64,000 bases of DNA from CBFHSF01 sp965661055 (GTDB lineage: Bacteria > Bacteroidota > Bacteroidia > Flavobacteriales > Schleiferiaceae), in assembly GCA_965661055.1 (NCBI GenBank), contig CBFICS010000002.1:1-64000 (forward strand). Reading direction: 5' to 3'. Positions 18,779 through 27,222 of the stretch are shown in pieces (position 1 is the first letter of the stretch; the number at the start of each line of letters is the position of its first letter). The position numbers were made by a program, and so were the translations under genes. The notes beneath the pieces were generated by a model. It worked only from the letters and a program-made list of their open reading frames with translations, was not told where the DNA came from and did no database searches.

Positions 18779-19765
18779 ATGAGTGAGAAAATCAAAAAAA
18801 TTGCTGTTTTAACTTCTGGAGGAGACGCTCCAGGAATGAATCCTGCTATACGTTCTGTCGTAAGATCGGCGGTTTATTACAACAAAGAAGTTGTGGGGGT
18901 ATACCGTGGGTACGACGGACTGGTAGAAGGTGATTTTATTGATTTAGACGCAAGGTCCGTTAAAAACATTTTACACCGAGGAGGAACTTTTTTAAAGTCC
19001 GCCCGTAGCGAAGTTTTTAGAACCCCTGAAGGGAGGCAAAAGGCCGCGCAAAATCTTAGAGACCACAATGTACAAGCCCTTGTGGTAATTGGCGGTGACG
19101 GATCGTTTACTGGGGCCAATATTTTTGAACGTGAAACGGGAATTAAAACCATTGGAATTCCCGGAACCATAGACAATGACCTAGCCGGGACCGACTACAC
19201 CTTAGGGTTTGATACCGCCTTAAATACCGTGGTCAATGCAGTAGATAAGATTAGAGACACCGCACATTCTCACAATAGACTCTTCTTTGTTGAAGTGATG
19301 GGTAGAGACACCGGCTTCATTGCCCTACAAAGCGGACTAGCCATTGGGGCTCTTGACATGGTTTTACCCGAAGAGAACCAGAGCACGTGGGACGAGCTTA
19401 CCCAATATTTAGACAAAGCCTTTGCCAATCAAAAAACCAGTAATATAGTTATGGTGGCTGAGGGTAGTAAGGTTGGTGACGCCTACTCTATTGCAAAAAA
19501 AGTAAAAGAAAAATATCCAGAGGTAGACCCAAAGGTTACCGTGTTAGGACATATTCAACGCGGCGGAGCGCCCTCTTGTAAAGATCGCGTGCTAGCCTCG
19601 CTTTTAGGCGTGGCGGCCATAGAACACCTAATCAGAGGAGAAAGCGGTGGCATGGTCGGAGAAATATGTCACAGAGTAGTTTTTACCCCCTTTGACGAAG
19701 CCATTGGCAAAAAGAAAAGGCTAGACACCCAATTGCTAAAAATTGCTAGAATACTGAGCATATAA
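18779..19765 (+). CDS. pfkA: ATP-dependent 6-phosphofructokinase
   Basis: Phosphorylates fructose 6-phosphate in glycolysis. It has 328 residues from the ATG at 18779. The in-frame TTG at 18761 adds six residues that look unrelated to the family. Motifs: LTSGGDAPGMN (ATP loop), IGGDGSFTGA, GTIDNDLAGTDYTLGFDTA (catalytic Asp), VEVMGRDTGFIA, EGSKVG and LGHIQRGGAPSCKDR (substrate Arg). The GGDGS motif, with Gly where PPi-dependent enzymes usually have Asp, supports ATP use. A rho-independent terminator follows directly. Confidence 0.97.
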   Translation: MSEKIKKIAVLTSGGDAPGMNPAIRSVVRSAVYYNKEVVGVYRGYDGLVEGDFIDLDARSVKNILHRGGTFLKSARSEVFRTPEGRQKAAQNLRDHNVQALVVIGGDGSFTGANIFERETGIKTIGIPGTIDNDLAGTDYTLGFDTALNTVVNAVDKIRDTAHSHNRLFFVEVMGRDTGFIALQSGLAIGALDMVLPEENQSTWDELTQYLDKAFANQKTSNIVMVAEGSKVGDAYSIAKKVKEKYPEVDPKVTVLGHIQRGGAPSCKDRVLASLLGVAAIEHLIRGESGGMVGEICHRVVFTPFDEAIGKKKRLDTQLLKIARILSI

Positions 19766-19798
19766 AAAACCCCGACCAGAAGGTCAGGGCTTTTTTGT
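19764..19798. terminator. Bidirectional terminator between pfkA and the bacilliredoxin gene
   Basis: Stem CCC-c-GACC / GGTC-a-GGG with loop AGAA at 19770-19789, an A run before it and a T run after it. It lies between two convergent genes and can serve both. Confidence 0.85.
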
Positions 19799-19812
19799 GT
19801 TTTAGTCTTTAC

Positions 19813-20229
19813 TTAGCAATACTCTTGAAAAGCTTGCTCAAGGTTTTCGGCAATCATATCAGCCGTACGACCTTCAATGTGGTGTCTTTCAATCATGTGT
19901 ACCAACTTGCCATCTTTGAAAAGTGCCATAGAGGGTGATGAAGGAGGGAATGGAGCCATAAGAGCTCTTGCGGTATTTACTCCGTCTACATCATTTCCCG
20001 CAAAAGCGGTAATCATGTTGTTAGGCTTTTTAGCCGTTTGGGTTACTGCTTTTTTAGCTCCGGGTCTAGCAGATCCTGCTGCACATCCACAAACCGAGTT
20101 GATAACCACAAGAGTGGTTCCTGGGGTGTGGTTTATATATTTTTCAACCTCTTCAGAGGTACGTGTTTCAACAAAACCTGCCTCCACTAAGTCTTGGCGC
20201 ATTGGCGCTATTAAATCTTCTGGATACAT
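19813..20229 (-). CDS. BrxA/BrxB family bacilliredoxin
   Basis: Thioredoxin-fold protein of 138 residues, the usual length for the YphP/YqiW family. It begins with the family hallmark MYPEDLIAPMRQDL. It carries the active-site CGC motif in NSVCGCAAGSARPG (near residue 53), rather than a CxxC, followed by PPSSPS and the conserved HMIERHHIEG segment. In Firmicutes this family removes bacillithiol from protein cysteines. Whether this organism makes bacillithiol is not shown by the window, so the thiol partner is uncertain. Monocistronic, convergent with pfkA. Confidence 0.95.
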   Translation of the reverse strand: MYPEDLIAPMRQDLVEAGFVETRTSEEVEKYINHTPGTTLVVINSVCGCAAGSARPGAKKAVTQTAKKPNNMITAFAGNDVDGVNTARALMAPFPPSSPSMALFKDGKLVHMIERHHIEGRTADMIAENLEQAFQEYC

Positions 20230-20279
20230 ACTATAATAATTTGAGGCAAAGGTAATAAAAAGGAATACGTGAAAAGCGA

Positions 20280-20818
20280 AGATCGTCTATTTGATGTTTA
20301 AACGTTTAATGGGGGAACGGTCCTTCGATACACACAACCTATCGGTTGTGCACTCAGGAACCTTATACTCAGGAACCTTATTAGGGGATTGGGGGATTGA
20401 GGGATTGGTTGACCTATTCCTGTAGACTATGGTCTCTCGACAAGTCCTTCGGCAGGCTCAGGATCCGCTCGAGAACCGCACTGCAAATCATCAAGAGTTA
20501 CGTTGTGGATTTTGTTTTATCAAACGGGATGGTACGTGCAGCCAGAAAAAGGGTCAGGTTTCGGCTGTTGGCTGTTTCCCTATGCCCTTCGCTTTCTAGG
20601 ACCTAGAAAACTCTACCAATTTCAGACATCATCACAAAAGTCTTGTCTCTTGATTCTTGAATCTCCTTGATCCCACGTTCCCCTGATCCCATGATCCCTC
20701 ATCAAAAAAGTCTGGTTTCTGGGCTCTGGCCTCTTTAAATCTTGATTCTTGACTCTAGTAATCTTGATTCTTCCTTCTCCTTGATCCCTTGTTCCCCTGA
20801 TCCCCTGATCCCCTAAAT
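20280..20818. repeat. Non-coding repeat island with hairpins, tandem and inverted repeats
   Basis: About 540 bp without a credible gene. It holds a CACAACC/GGTTGTG hairpin at 20333-20350 and a perfect 15-bp tandem duplication (ACTCAGGAACCTTAT) at 20352-20381. A REP-like palindrome lies at 20431-20477, with arms near TCTCGA and TCGAGA around a CCTTCGGCAGGCTCAGGAT core. A 29-nt direct repeat at 20662-20690 and 20776-20804 has two mismatches. Three copies of TTGATTCTT are present. Outer arms TTAGGGGATT (from 20381) and ATCCCCTAA (to 20818) are near-complementary, so the whole block could be an imperfect inverted repeat. The short plus-strand reading frame at 20397-20606 is not believable. No transposase is nearby. 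Confidence 0.75.
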
Positions 20819-22173
20819 TACCTCTTCTTTTTCTTGCGGTTTTGAATCTTATCCCCCTTGCGAATAGGTTTTTTATAGGTGTCTTTCATCTGCTGTTGGT
20901 AGCTCTTTTTCTTGCCCCTTTCTTTGCTGTTCTTGGCCGATTTTTCATGAAAGGAAGCTCCTGGGACATTAACTTTTACCTTGTCAGAAAGCTCTACTTG
21001 GTCAACGGGCTTGTCTTTTTCTTCAGGAGTAAGCTTCGGATTTACCTCAACGGCCTCAGGAAATTCATGGATGGGAAGGGTATACTTCATCAGGTTCTCT
21101 ATAGATTCCTTTAATGGAATTTCCTTTTCGGTATACAACAGAATAGATCGACCCTTCTCTCCGGCTCTACCGGTTCTACCTATTCGGTGAATGTAGTTCT
21201 CCGGATAAAACGGAACGTCAAAACTGATAACGGTACTTATTTTTTCAATATCGATACCCCTAGATATTACATCGGTGGCAATCAATATCCTACTGTCTCC
21301 CTCTACAAAACTTTCTATCGTCTTTTCACGATTGTTCTGCTCTTTACCAGAGTGAATAACGCCCATCTCTGATTGAAAATTCAACTCTTCAAAAAGTCTA
21401 TCGGCATTAGACCTTGATCCTACAAACACAAGCACCTTGTTAAATTCTTCTTTGTCCTCTAACAAATAATTCAACAAATTGGCCTTGGTGTAGAAGTTCG
21501 GCACCTCATATGAAGATTGGTCAATGGTATCAAGAGGCGTACCACTGATGGATATCGTTTTCTTAACGGGGTTAATCAAAAAATCGTCAATCAGCTCATC
21601 AACGTAGGTGGTCATGGTAGCTGAAAACAAAATGTTTTGTCTCTTTTCAGGCAGCTTTTCAAAGATGTTCTTCATCTGAGTTTTGTACCCAAAGTCTAAC
21701 ATGATATCAACCTCATCAATGATTAAGGTCTTTATCGATTTCAATCTAAGTAGATTGGTCAAGGTCAAGTCATACAACCTTCGCGGAGTCCCAACAATAA
21801 CGTCTAACCCTTCGGCCACGGCCCTCTTTTGAGACCCTATATTACTGCTGCCTCCGTAAACTCCAGTCACTCTTACATTTGTGTAAGCCGCCAATTTCTC
21901 TACTTGCTCAACAATTTGAATGACTAATTCACGGGTAGGAGCCATGATTAACACCCTCGGATTTGCTTGTTCAGAATACTTGAGCTCGTTTAAAATCGGC
22001 ATCAAATAAGCCATGGTTTTTCCCGTACCCGTTTGGGCAATCCCTACAAAATCTTGTCCCGATCTTATCGCCGGGAAAGACACTTTCTGAATAGGGGTGG
22101 GCTCGGCATATCCGAGGTCAGCAATGGCTTTTAACAATTGCTTCTTGATTTTTAGCTCCTCAAAAGTATTCAT
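20818..22173 (-). CDS. DEAD-box-family RNA helicase (DEVD variant)
   Basis: ATP-dependent RNA helicase of 451 residues, likely in rRNA assembly or mRNA turnover. Q motif and motif I appear as PTPIQKVSFPAI and AQTGTGKT. PTRELVIQI (Ia), GTPRRLYDL (Ib), IIDEVDIMLDFGY (II), FSATM (III) and HRIGRTGRAGEKG (VI) follow. Motif II reads DEVD instead of DEAD, seen occasionally in the family and probably functional. The C-terminal 60 residues are Lys-rich and disordered, a typical RNA-binding tail. TACCTTTG ends 5 nt upstream of the ATG, which suggests a leaderless transcript. Its 3' end abuts the repeat island. Confidence 0.95.
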   Translation of the reverse strand: MNTFEELKIKKQLLKAIADLGYAEPTPIQKVSFPAIRSGQDFVGIAQTGTGKTMAYLMPILNELKYSEQANPRVLIMAPTRELVIQIVEQVEKLAAYTNVRVTGVYGGSSNIGSQKRAVAEGLDVIVGTPRRLYDLTLTNLLRLKSIKTLIIDEVDIMLDFGYKTQMKNIFEKLPEKRQNILFSATMTTYVDELIDDFLINPVKKTISISGTPLDTIDQSSYEVPNFYTKANLLNYLLEDKEEFNKVLVFVGSRSNADRLFEELNFQSEMGVIHSGKEQNNREKTIESFVEGDSRILIATDVISRGIDIEKISTVISFDVPFYPENYIHRIGRTGRAGEKGRSILLYTEKEIPLKESIENLMKYTLPIHEFPEAVEVNPKLTPEEKDKPVDQVELSDKVKVNVPGASFHEKSAKNSKERGKKKSYQQQMKDTYKKPIRKGDKIQNRKKKKR

Positions 22174-22178
22174 GGCCG

Positions 22179-22186
22179 CAAAGGTA
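22179..22186 (-). promoter_or_regulatory. -7 element for the DEAD-box gene (leaderless arrangement)
   Basis: TACCTTTG on the minus strand with 5 nt between it and the ATG at 22173. Confidence 0.5.
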
Positions 22187-22251
22187 GGGATTTATGGGGT
22201 ATGTGGGAACGAATGAGGGATGAGAAGAAGTGATGGTAACTATATATTCAT

Positions 22252-22259
22252 TAGTTTTG
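22252..22259 (+). promoter_or_regulatory. -7 element for the LolA-like/ABC operon
   Basis: TAGTTTTG matches TAnnTTTG, 43 nt upstream of the first gene. It is the only promoter candidate seen ahead of the eight-gene run ending at 32277. Confidence 0.5.
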
Positions 22260-22302
22260 CTGAAAAATAAACCATAGTTCACAATTCGAAAAATATCAAC
22301 CT

Positions 22303-23034
22303 ATGAAGTCTTGGTTTCTCATCCTTCTTTTTCCTTTACTACAACAACCTTCAGCCACTGAAATAGTGCAAAAAGCCGAAGACAAGCTTCGTGGAAATTC
22401 AAATATTGCAGAATTAACTATCACCATTCACAGGCCTAGTTGGGAGCGTACCATGGAGGCAAAATCTTGGGCCTTGGGGACAGACTACTCCTTGATTTTA
22501 ATCCAAGCACCGGCCAGAGATAAGGGTGCTGTTTTTTTAAAGCGTGAAAAAGAAATTTACAATTGGGTGCCAAGTGTTGAGAGAACCATTAAGCTTCCGC
22601 CTTCTATGATGATGCAAAGCTGGATGGGATCAGACTTCAACAACGATGATTTGGTGCAAGAATCTTCAATCGTAAAAGATTATACTCACAAAATTTTGGG
22701 GAGTGAAAAAGTAGCTGGCTATGACTGTTACAAAATTGAGTTTACGCCCAAACCTGACGCTCCCGTAGTGTGGGGAAAAATTATTGGATACATCTCTAAA
22801 GGGGAGTTTCTCCAGTTAAATTCTGAATTCTACGACGAAGACAATTTTTTGATCAATGTGATGGAAGGATCTGAAGTCAAAGAACTTGACGGAAGAAAAC
22901 TACCAACAGTATTACGAGTAACGCCGGTAGAAAAAGAAGGTCATTATACCGAAATGAGGTACAAGTCCCTTAAATTTAACGTGGACCTTGACAAAAGCTA
23001 CTTCACCACACAAAACATGAAACGAATCCGCTAA
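22303..23034 (+). CDS. Outer-membrane lipoprotein-sorting-like protein (TP0789-type LolA-like)
   Basis: Periplasmic protein of 243 residues with a short signal peptide (MKSWFLILLFPLLQQPSA). The body matches the LolA-like family named after TP0789. Recognisable features are the early helix ATEIVQKAEDKLRG, the MEAKSWALGTDYSLILIQAP strand region, and the conserved block around SMMMQSWMGSDFNNDDLV. LolA-type folds carry lipid anchors across the periplasm in a hydrophobic cavity; this subfamily's cargo is unknown. It is the first gene of the operon, and its stop directly abuts the ATG of the first permease. Context suggests it is the soluble carrier of that ABC system. Confidence 0.9.
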   Translation: MKSWFLILLFPLLQQPSATEIVQKAEDKLRGNSNIAELTITIHRPSWERTMEAKSWALGTDYSLILIQAPARDKGAVFLKREKEIYNWVPSVERTIKLPPSMMMQSWMGSDFNNDDLVQESSIVKDYTHKILGSEKVAGYDCYKIEFTPKPDAPVVWGKIIGYISKGEFLQLNSEFYDEDNFLINVMEGSEVKELDGRKLPTVLRVTPVEKEGHYTEMRYKSLKFNVDLDKSYFTTQNMKRIR

Positions 23035-24258
23035 ATGAAACTTCTACTAAAGCTAGCTTGGAGAAACATTTGGAGAAATAAAAGGCGGAGTCTCATCACC
23101 ATGGCTTCGGTGCTTTTTGCGGTTTTTTTCGCCATACTCCTGCGCTCTTTTCAAACAGGAGCCTATGAAAATATGGTGAAAAACATGGTGGGTTCCTTTA
23201 CGGGATATATTCAAGTTCACGAGTTGGGCTACAACGAAGAAAAGACTCTTGAGCATTCTATGAGAATGCCCGCCGATTCAATAGCCGCTTTAGAATCTCT
23301 TGCATCGGTAAAAAAAGTATCTCCAAGGCTTGAGAGCTTTTCTCTGGTATCTACCGGAAAAATCACCAAAGGAACTTTGGTCATTGGCATAGATCCAAAA
23401 GTAGAGCTAGAGGGCCTCGGACTTATGACCAAAATGGAAAGCGGAACGGTATTTAAAAACCAACTTGGAGGGGGCGTTGTCTTAGGATCAGAACTTGCAA
23501 AATACCTGAAAGCCTCGGTAGGAGACACCATAGTTTTTATTGGTCAAGGGTACCACGGCATTTCAGCCAACGCCCAATACCCATTGGTGGGAATCTTAAA
23601 AGTCAGCAATCCTATATTGAGTAAAAACCTTGTCCTCATGCCCCTAGCTGAGGCCCAGTACCTCTACGGAGCTGACCAAAGGCTTACCACCTTAATCATC
23701 ACCCCAGAAAACCCTCAAGACTACGTCACTACTCAAAAGAGCATTTCAAATTACTTGCCTTCAAATTATGAGGTGCAAAATTGGGAAGAGTTCATGCCGG
23801 AGTTAAAACAGACCATAGAAGCCGACAGTGCCGGGGGAATTATCATGCTATCAATCCTCTACCTCATCATCTCTTTTGGAATTTTCGGAACCATCTTGAT
23901 GATGACTGCTGAAAGAGGAAAGGAGTTTGGCGTTTTGGTTTCTATTGGTATGAAACGATCTAAATTGGCCATTACCAGCATGGTTGAAGCCGTTTTGATT
24001 TCAACACTCGGCGGAATCATGGGGGCTCTTTTGGTTCTTCCGATTACCACCTACTTTCACTATAACCCTTTAAGGCTTTTAGGTCAGGCAGGAGACGCAT
24101 TAGAAAATTACGGGTTTGAGCCTTTGCTTCCGGCTTCATTAAACCCATCCATCACCCTTACGCATACCTTTTTAATCATTGGCATTAGTATTTTGTTAAG
24201 CCTATATGCAGCGGTGAAGGTATATACCATGAACCCCATAAAAGAACTACGATCATAA
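23035..24258 (+). CDS. FtsX/LolCE-type ABC transporter permease, first copy
   Basis: Inner-membrane subunit of 407 residues with MacB/LolC topology. One N-terminal helix follows a basic amphipathic start (KLAWRNIWRNKRRS). A large periplasmic MacB-PCD-like domain (about residues 42-260) comes next, then three C-terminal helices beginning near GGIIMLSILYLIISFG and the FtsX coupling region AERGKEFGVLVSIGMKRSK. Such permeases usually work by mechanotransmission, extracting or moving lipoproteins or lipids rather than importing solutes. It starts immediately after the LolA-like gene and is followed 2 nt later by the second permease. Confidence 0.93.
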   Translation: MKLLLKLAWRNIWRNKRRSLITMASVLFAVFFAILLRSFQTGAYENMVKNMVGSFTGYIQVHELGYNEEKTLEHSMRMPADSIAALESLASVKKVSPRLESFSLVSTGKITKGTLVIGIDPKVELEGLGLMTKMESGTVFKNQLGGGVVLGSELAKYLKASVGDTIVFIGQGYHGISANAQYPLVGILKVSNPILSKNLVLMPLAEAQYLYGADQRLTTLIITPENPQDYVTTQKSISNYLPSNYEVQNWEEFMPELKQTIEADSAGGIIMLSILYLIISFGIFGTILMMTAERGKEFGVLVSIGMKRSKLAITSMVEAVLISTLGGIMGALLVLPITTYFHYNPLRLLGQAGDALENYGFEPLLPASLNPSITLTHTFLIIGISILLSLYAAVKVYTMNPIKELRS

Positions 24259-24260
24259 CC

Positions 24261-25472
24261 ATGATATCTAAAATTGCTTGGAGAAACATTTGGAGAAGCC
24301 CTTTTCGGTCGGCAGTGGTTATTCTTAGCATTGTTTTAGGAATATGGGCCGCTACGTTTTTAGTTTCTTTTAGCTACGGACTAAACGATCAACGCACAAG
24401 AGAAATTATTGAAAGCACGCTCTCTCACATTCAGGTTCACCACGTAGAATTTAGCAAAGAACAAGAGGTCGCCTACTTTATTAACCAGCCAGAGAAATAC
24501 TTTGAGGTTCTTGACACCTCGTCTCATGTTAAGGGATATTGCACTAGAATACTCGTCAACGGAATGGTCGCTTCCCCCAATTCTGCAGCGGCGGCAAAAA
24601 TCTTGGGGGTAAATCCGCAAAGTGAAAGCCAAGTAACCAACCTTCATGAAAAGTTGGTTGAGGGAGATTGGTTTCAAAGTGGTGGATCGCATCCGGTGGT
24701 TATCGGACAAAAACTCGCAGAAAAACTACAGTTAAAGGTAAGAAACAAGTTGGTCATCACCTTTCAAGACGAAGAGGCTAACTTGGTTTCGGCTGCCTTT
24801 AGGGTCTCTGGAATTTATAAAACGAATTCAACCCTGTATGATGAATTGAATTTATTGGTTCCTCAAGAAAGCTTAGAATCGCTTCTTCACGTTCAAAACA
24901 AGTATCATGAAATGGCCATTTTGCTTAACGATAATGACTACTTAGATACAGTGAAAAGCCAATTAAATATCAATCCCATCAATAGGGTGGAAACCTGGAA
25001 GGAGCTTTCTCCAGAGTTGGGGTATGCAGATGATATTCTTGCACAAATGCTTTTCTTATTTGTAGGAATCATCATGTTGGCCTTAGCCTTTGGCATTGTA
25101 AACAACATGTTGATGGCCGTTCTAGAAAGAAAAAGAGAATTAGGAATGCTTCAGGCCGTGGGAATGAATAAGAGAAAACTGTTTCTCATGATTGTTTATG
25201 AAACCATTTTCATGGGATTGGCCGGCGGACCCCTCGGAATTCTTTTAGGATACCTAACCATTTCGTACTTTTCTAAAGTGGGAATTGATTTGAGTTTTGT
25301 AGGCGAAGGACTTAACCAATATGGCATTGGCCATTTTGTTTACCCGCATATTGAAAACGAATTCTATGGCATCATTGCCATAATGGTGATTGTAATGACC
25401 TTATTGTCATCTATCTACCCTGCGAGAAAGGCTTTAAAGTTAAACCCTGTAGACTCCATCAGATCAATATGA
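24261..25472 (+). CDS. FtsX/LolCE-type ABC transporter permease, second copy
   Basis: 403 residues, paralogous to the preceding permease and with the same topology. It opens with KIAWRNIWRSPFRSAVVILS, and three C-terminal helices follow about residue 255. The coupling motif is ERKRELGMLQAVGMNKRKLF. Two distinct permeases predict a heterodimer like LolC/LolE rather than a MacB homodimer. Its stop overlaps the next gene by 4 bp (ATGA). Confidence 0.93.
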   Translation: MISKIAWRNIWRSPFRSAVVILSIVLGIWAATFLVSFSYGLNDQRTREIIESTLSHIQVHHVEFSKEQEVAYFINQPEKYFEVLDTSSHVKGYCTRILVNGMVASPNSAAAAKILGVNPQSESQVTNLHEKLVEGDWFQSGGSHPVVIGQKLAEKLQLKVRNKLVITFQDEEANLVSAAFRVSGIYKTNSTLYDELNLLVPQESLESLLHVQNKYHEMAILLNDNDYLDTVKSQLNINPINRVETWKELSPELGYADDILAQMLFLFVGIIMLALAFGIVNNMLMAVLERKRELGMLQAVGMNKRKLFLMIVYETIFMGLAGGPLGILLGYLTISYFSKVGIDLSFVGEGLNQYGIGHFVYPHIENEFYGIIAIMVIVMTLLSSIYPARKALKLNPVDSIRSI

Positions 25473-26518
25473 AAAAATTGATTTTCATATCCTTCTTTTT
25501 ACCTCTTTTGGGATGGGCACAAATTGGCCCCAACATCGTGGTACCAAAAGAAGATCCGGGGTACAATTCAGAGTATGTAAAATCATATTATGACGATTTT
25601 TGCTTAACCATCCCTGCGGTTCTCAAAGGGTCAGGACTTGTCTTCAACGGAGCCAATGGAAAAACCGTCAACTACCTTACCAATATGCCCATGAATTACG
25701 GCTTTGGTGTAGATTATAGATGGTTGACCTTTGAATATACTCGTTCTATACCCATGCTCAGTTCTATAGATCCTGCCAAAGGGCAAACAGAAGCCTGGGG
25801 ATTTGGGTTTGGATTGACCGGGAGAAAGTTTTGGTTTAAAAACTTCATTGAAGTTTATGGAGGTTACCATGTTTCAAATCCTGAGGTTATAGATCCAAAC
25901 TACCTTCAAAAAAACAATGGCAAATATTACTTTAGACCCGATATCATTACCGTTTCTTACTTCGCTTCACTAAACTACGGATTCAATCACCGGAAGTTTT
26001 CTAACAACGCTAGTCTTTGGAATCTTGAACAACAGTTGAAATCAGTAGGATCATGGACAGTAGGAGCCAGTTTTGGATTTGACTTTATGTTTGCAGACTC
26101 TGCTTTTGTACCAGGAGCCATTAGCCGTGATTTTGGAGAGGTAAAAAACTTACAAGGTGTATTATCTACCTTTTATGGGATTAACTTCGGATACTTATAT
26201 CAATGGGTGATTTTTGATAACTATGTGTTATCTACTGCCCTAATTCCCGGACTGTCATTGCAGTCAGCTGATGTTTTTTTTGCAGATGGCACCAGTAAGT
26301 CTTTTTCAAATACTTTAGGTGCGCATGGCGAATTTAGACTGGGTTTTAATTATTCTAACGAAACATGGTACGGCGGAGCAACCTTTTCATCGTATGCCAT
26401 AGCCAACAACAAATATGTTAACACACCACTAGAGGAGGTTTTTACTTATTATCGATTTTATTTAGGCTACCGATTTAAAATCAAAAGAACCCGTACCATG
26501 AAAAAGTGGTTTTTATAA
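25469..26518 (+). CDS. DUF4421 domain protein, predicted outer-membrane barrel (copy 1)
   Basis: 349 residues with a signal peptide (MKKLIFISFFLPLLGWA, then Q). The rest is alternating amphipathic strands rich in Tyr, Phe and Gly, ending YRFYLGYRFKIKRT plus a short tail. It resembles DUF4421, with the recognisable NYGFNHRKFSNNASLWNLEQ block and LKSVGSWTVGASFGFDF after it. The function of DUF4421 is unknown. It lies between the permease and ATPase genes of the ABC system, tightly packed, which suggests an outer-membrane part of the same machine. A paralogue sits just after the ATPase. Confidence 0.8.
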   Translation: MKKLIFISFFLPLLGWAQIGPNIVVPKEDPGYNSEYVKSYYDDFCLTIPAVLKGSGLVFNGANGKTVNYLTNMPMNYGFGVDYRWLTFEYTRSIPMLSSIDPAKGQTEAWGFGFGLTGRKFWFKNFIEVYGGYHVSNPEVIDPNYLQKNNGKYYFRPDIITVSYFASLNYGFNHRKFSNNASLWNLEQQLKSVGSWTVGASFGFDFMFADSAFVPGAISRDFGEVKNLQGVLSTFYGINFGYLYQWVIFDNYVLSTALIPGLSLQSADVFFADGTSKSFSNTLGAHGEFRLGFNYSNETWYGGATFSSYAIANNKYVNTPLEEVFTYYRFYLGYRFKIKRTRTMKKWFL

Positions 26519-26529
26519 AAAATATCCGA

Positions 26530-27222
26530 ATGAGCGAAGTGGTTTTAAAAACAGAAAATCTTGAAAAGGTTTATTCCGATGTGGCCTCAGAAGTAAGAGC
26601 GGTTGACGGGATAAATCTTGAAATCACCAAAGGCGAGTTTACGGCTTTAGTGGGACCCTCAGGGTCAGGAAAAACAACCTTGCTAAATCTTCTTGGCGGT
26701 TTAGATTATCCGTCAAGCGGGAAGGTGATCATAGGCGGCAAAGACATTTCTCAGCTCTCTGACAATGAAATGATAGACTTTAGACTCAACAACATAGGCT
26801 TTGTCTTTCAAGCCTACAACCTCATTCCCGTGTTAACGGCCAAAGAAAACGTAGAGTTTATTACCCTTTTGCAAAAATGGGACGCTAAAAGTCGAGACCT
26901 AAGAGCTATGGAACTATTAGAGGCTGTGGGACTAGCAGGCAAAGAAAATAATAAACCCGGTGAACTCTCTGGTGGTCAACAACAAAGAGTGGCTGTAGCT
27001 AGGGCACTTGCCTCAAAACCCACCTTTGTCTTAGCCGATGAACCGACCGCCAACCTAGATTCACATAGTACAGAAAACTTATTAGAGATCATGGCACGTC
27101 TAAATGCCAAAGAGAATGTTACCTTTGTTTTTGCAACGCATGACCCAAGAGTGATAAACAAAGCTAGAAGAGTGGTAACCATTGAAGATGGTAAGGTTTT
27201 AAAAGATGAAACAAAGAACTAA
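26530..27222 (+). CDS. ABC transporter ATPase, LolD/MacB type
   Basis: 230-residue cytoplasmic ATPase. Walker A is GPSGSGKTT, Q-loop FVFQAYNLIP, signature LSGGQQQRVAVARAL, Walker B FVLADEPTANLD and H-loop FATHD. The LolD-subfamily character fits the two FtsX permeases in the operon. The ATG at 26530 is used; a longer in-frame reading to 26506 overlaps the upstream gene and adds residues unlike the family. It overlaps the next gene by 17 bp. Confidence 0.95.
   Translation: MSEVVLKTENLEKVYSDVASEVRAVDGINLEITKGEFTALVGPSGSGKTTLLNLLGGLDYPSSGKVIIGGKDISQLSDNEMIDFRLNNIGFVFQAYNLIPVLTAKENVEFITLLQKWDAKSRDLRAMELLEAVGLAGKENNKPGELSGGQQQRVAVARALASKPTFVLADEPTANLDSHSTENLLEIMARLNAKENVTFVFATHDPRVINKARRVVTIEDGKVLKDETKN

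Noticed and set aside
20397..20606. 69-residue plus-strand reading frame in the repeat island
   Set aside because: It runs through the REP-like palindrome, is rich in Arg/Ser/Leu from repeat composition, and has no promoter or homologous look.
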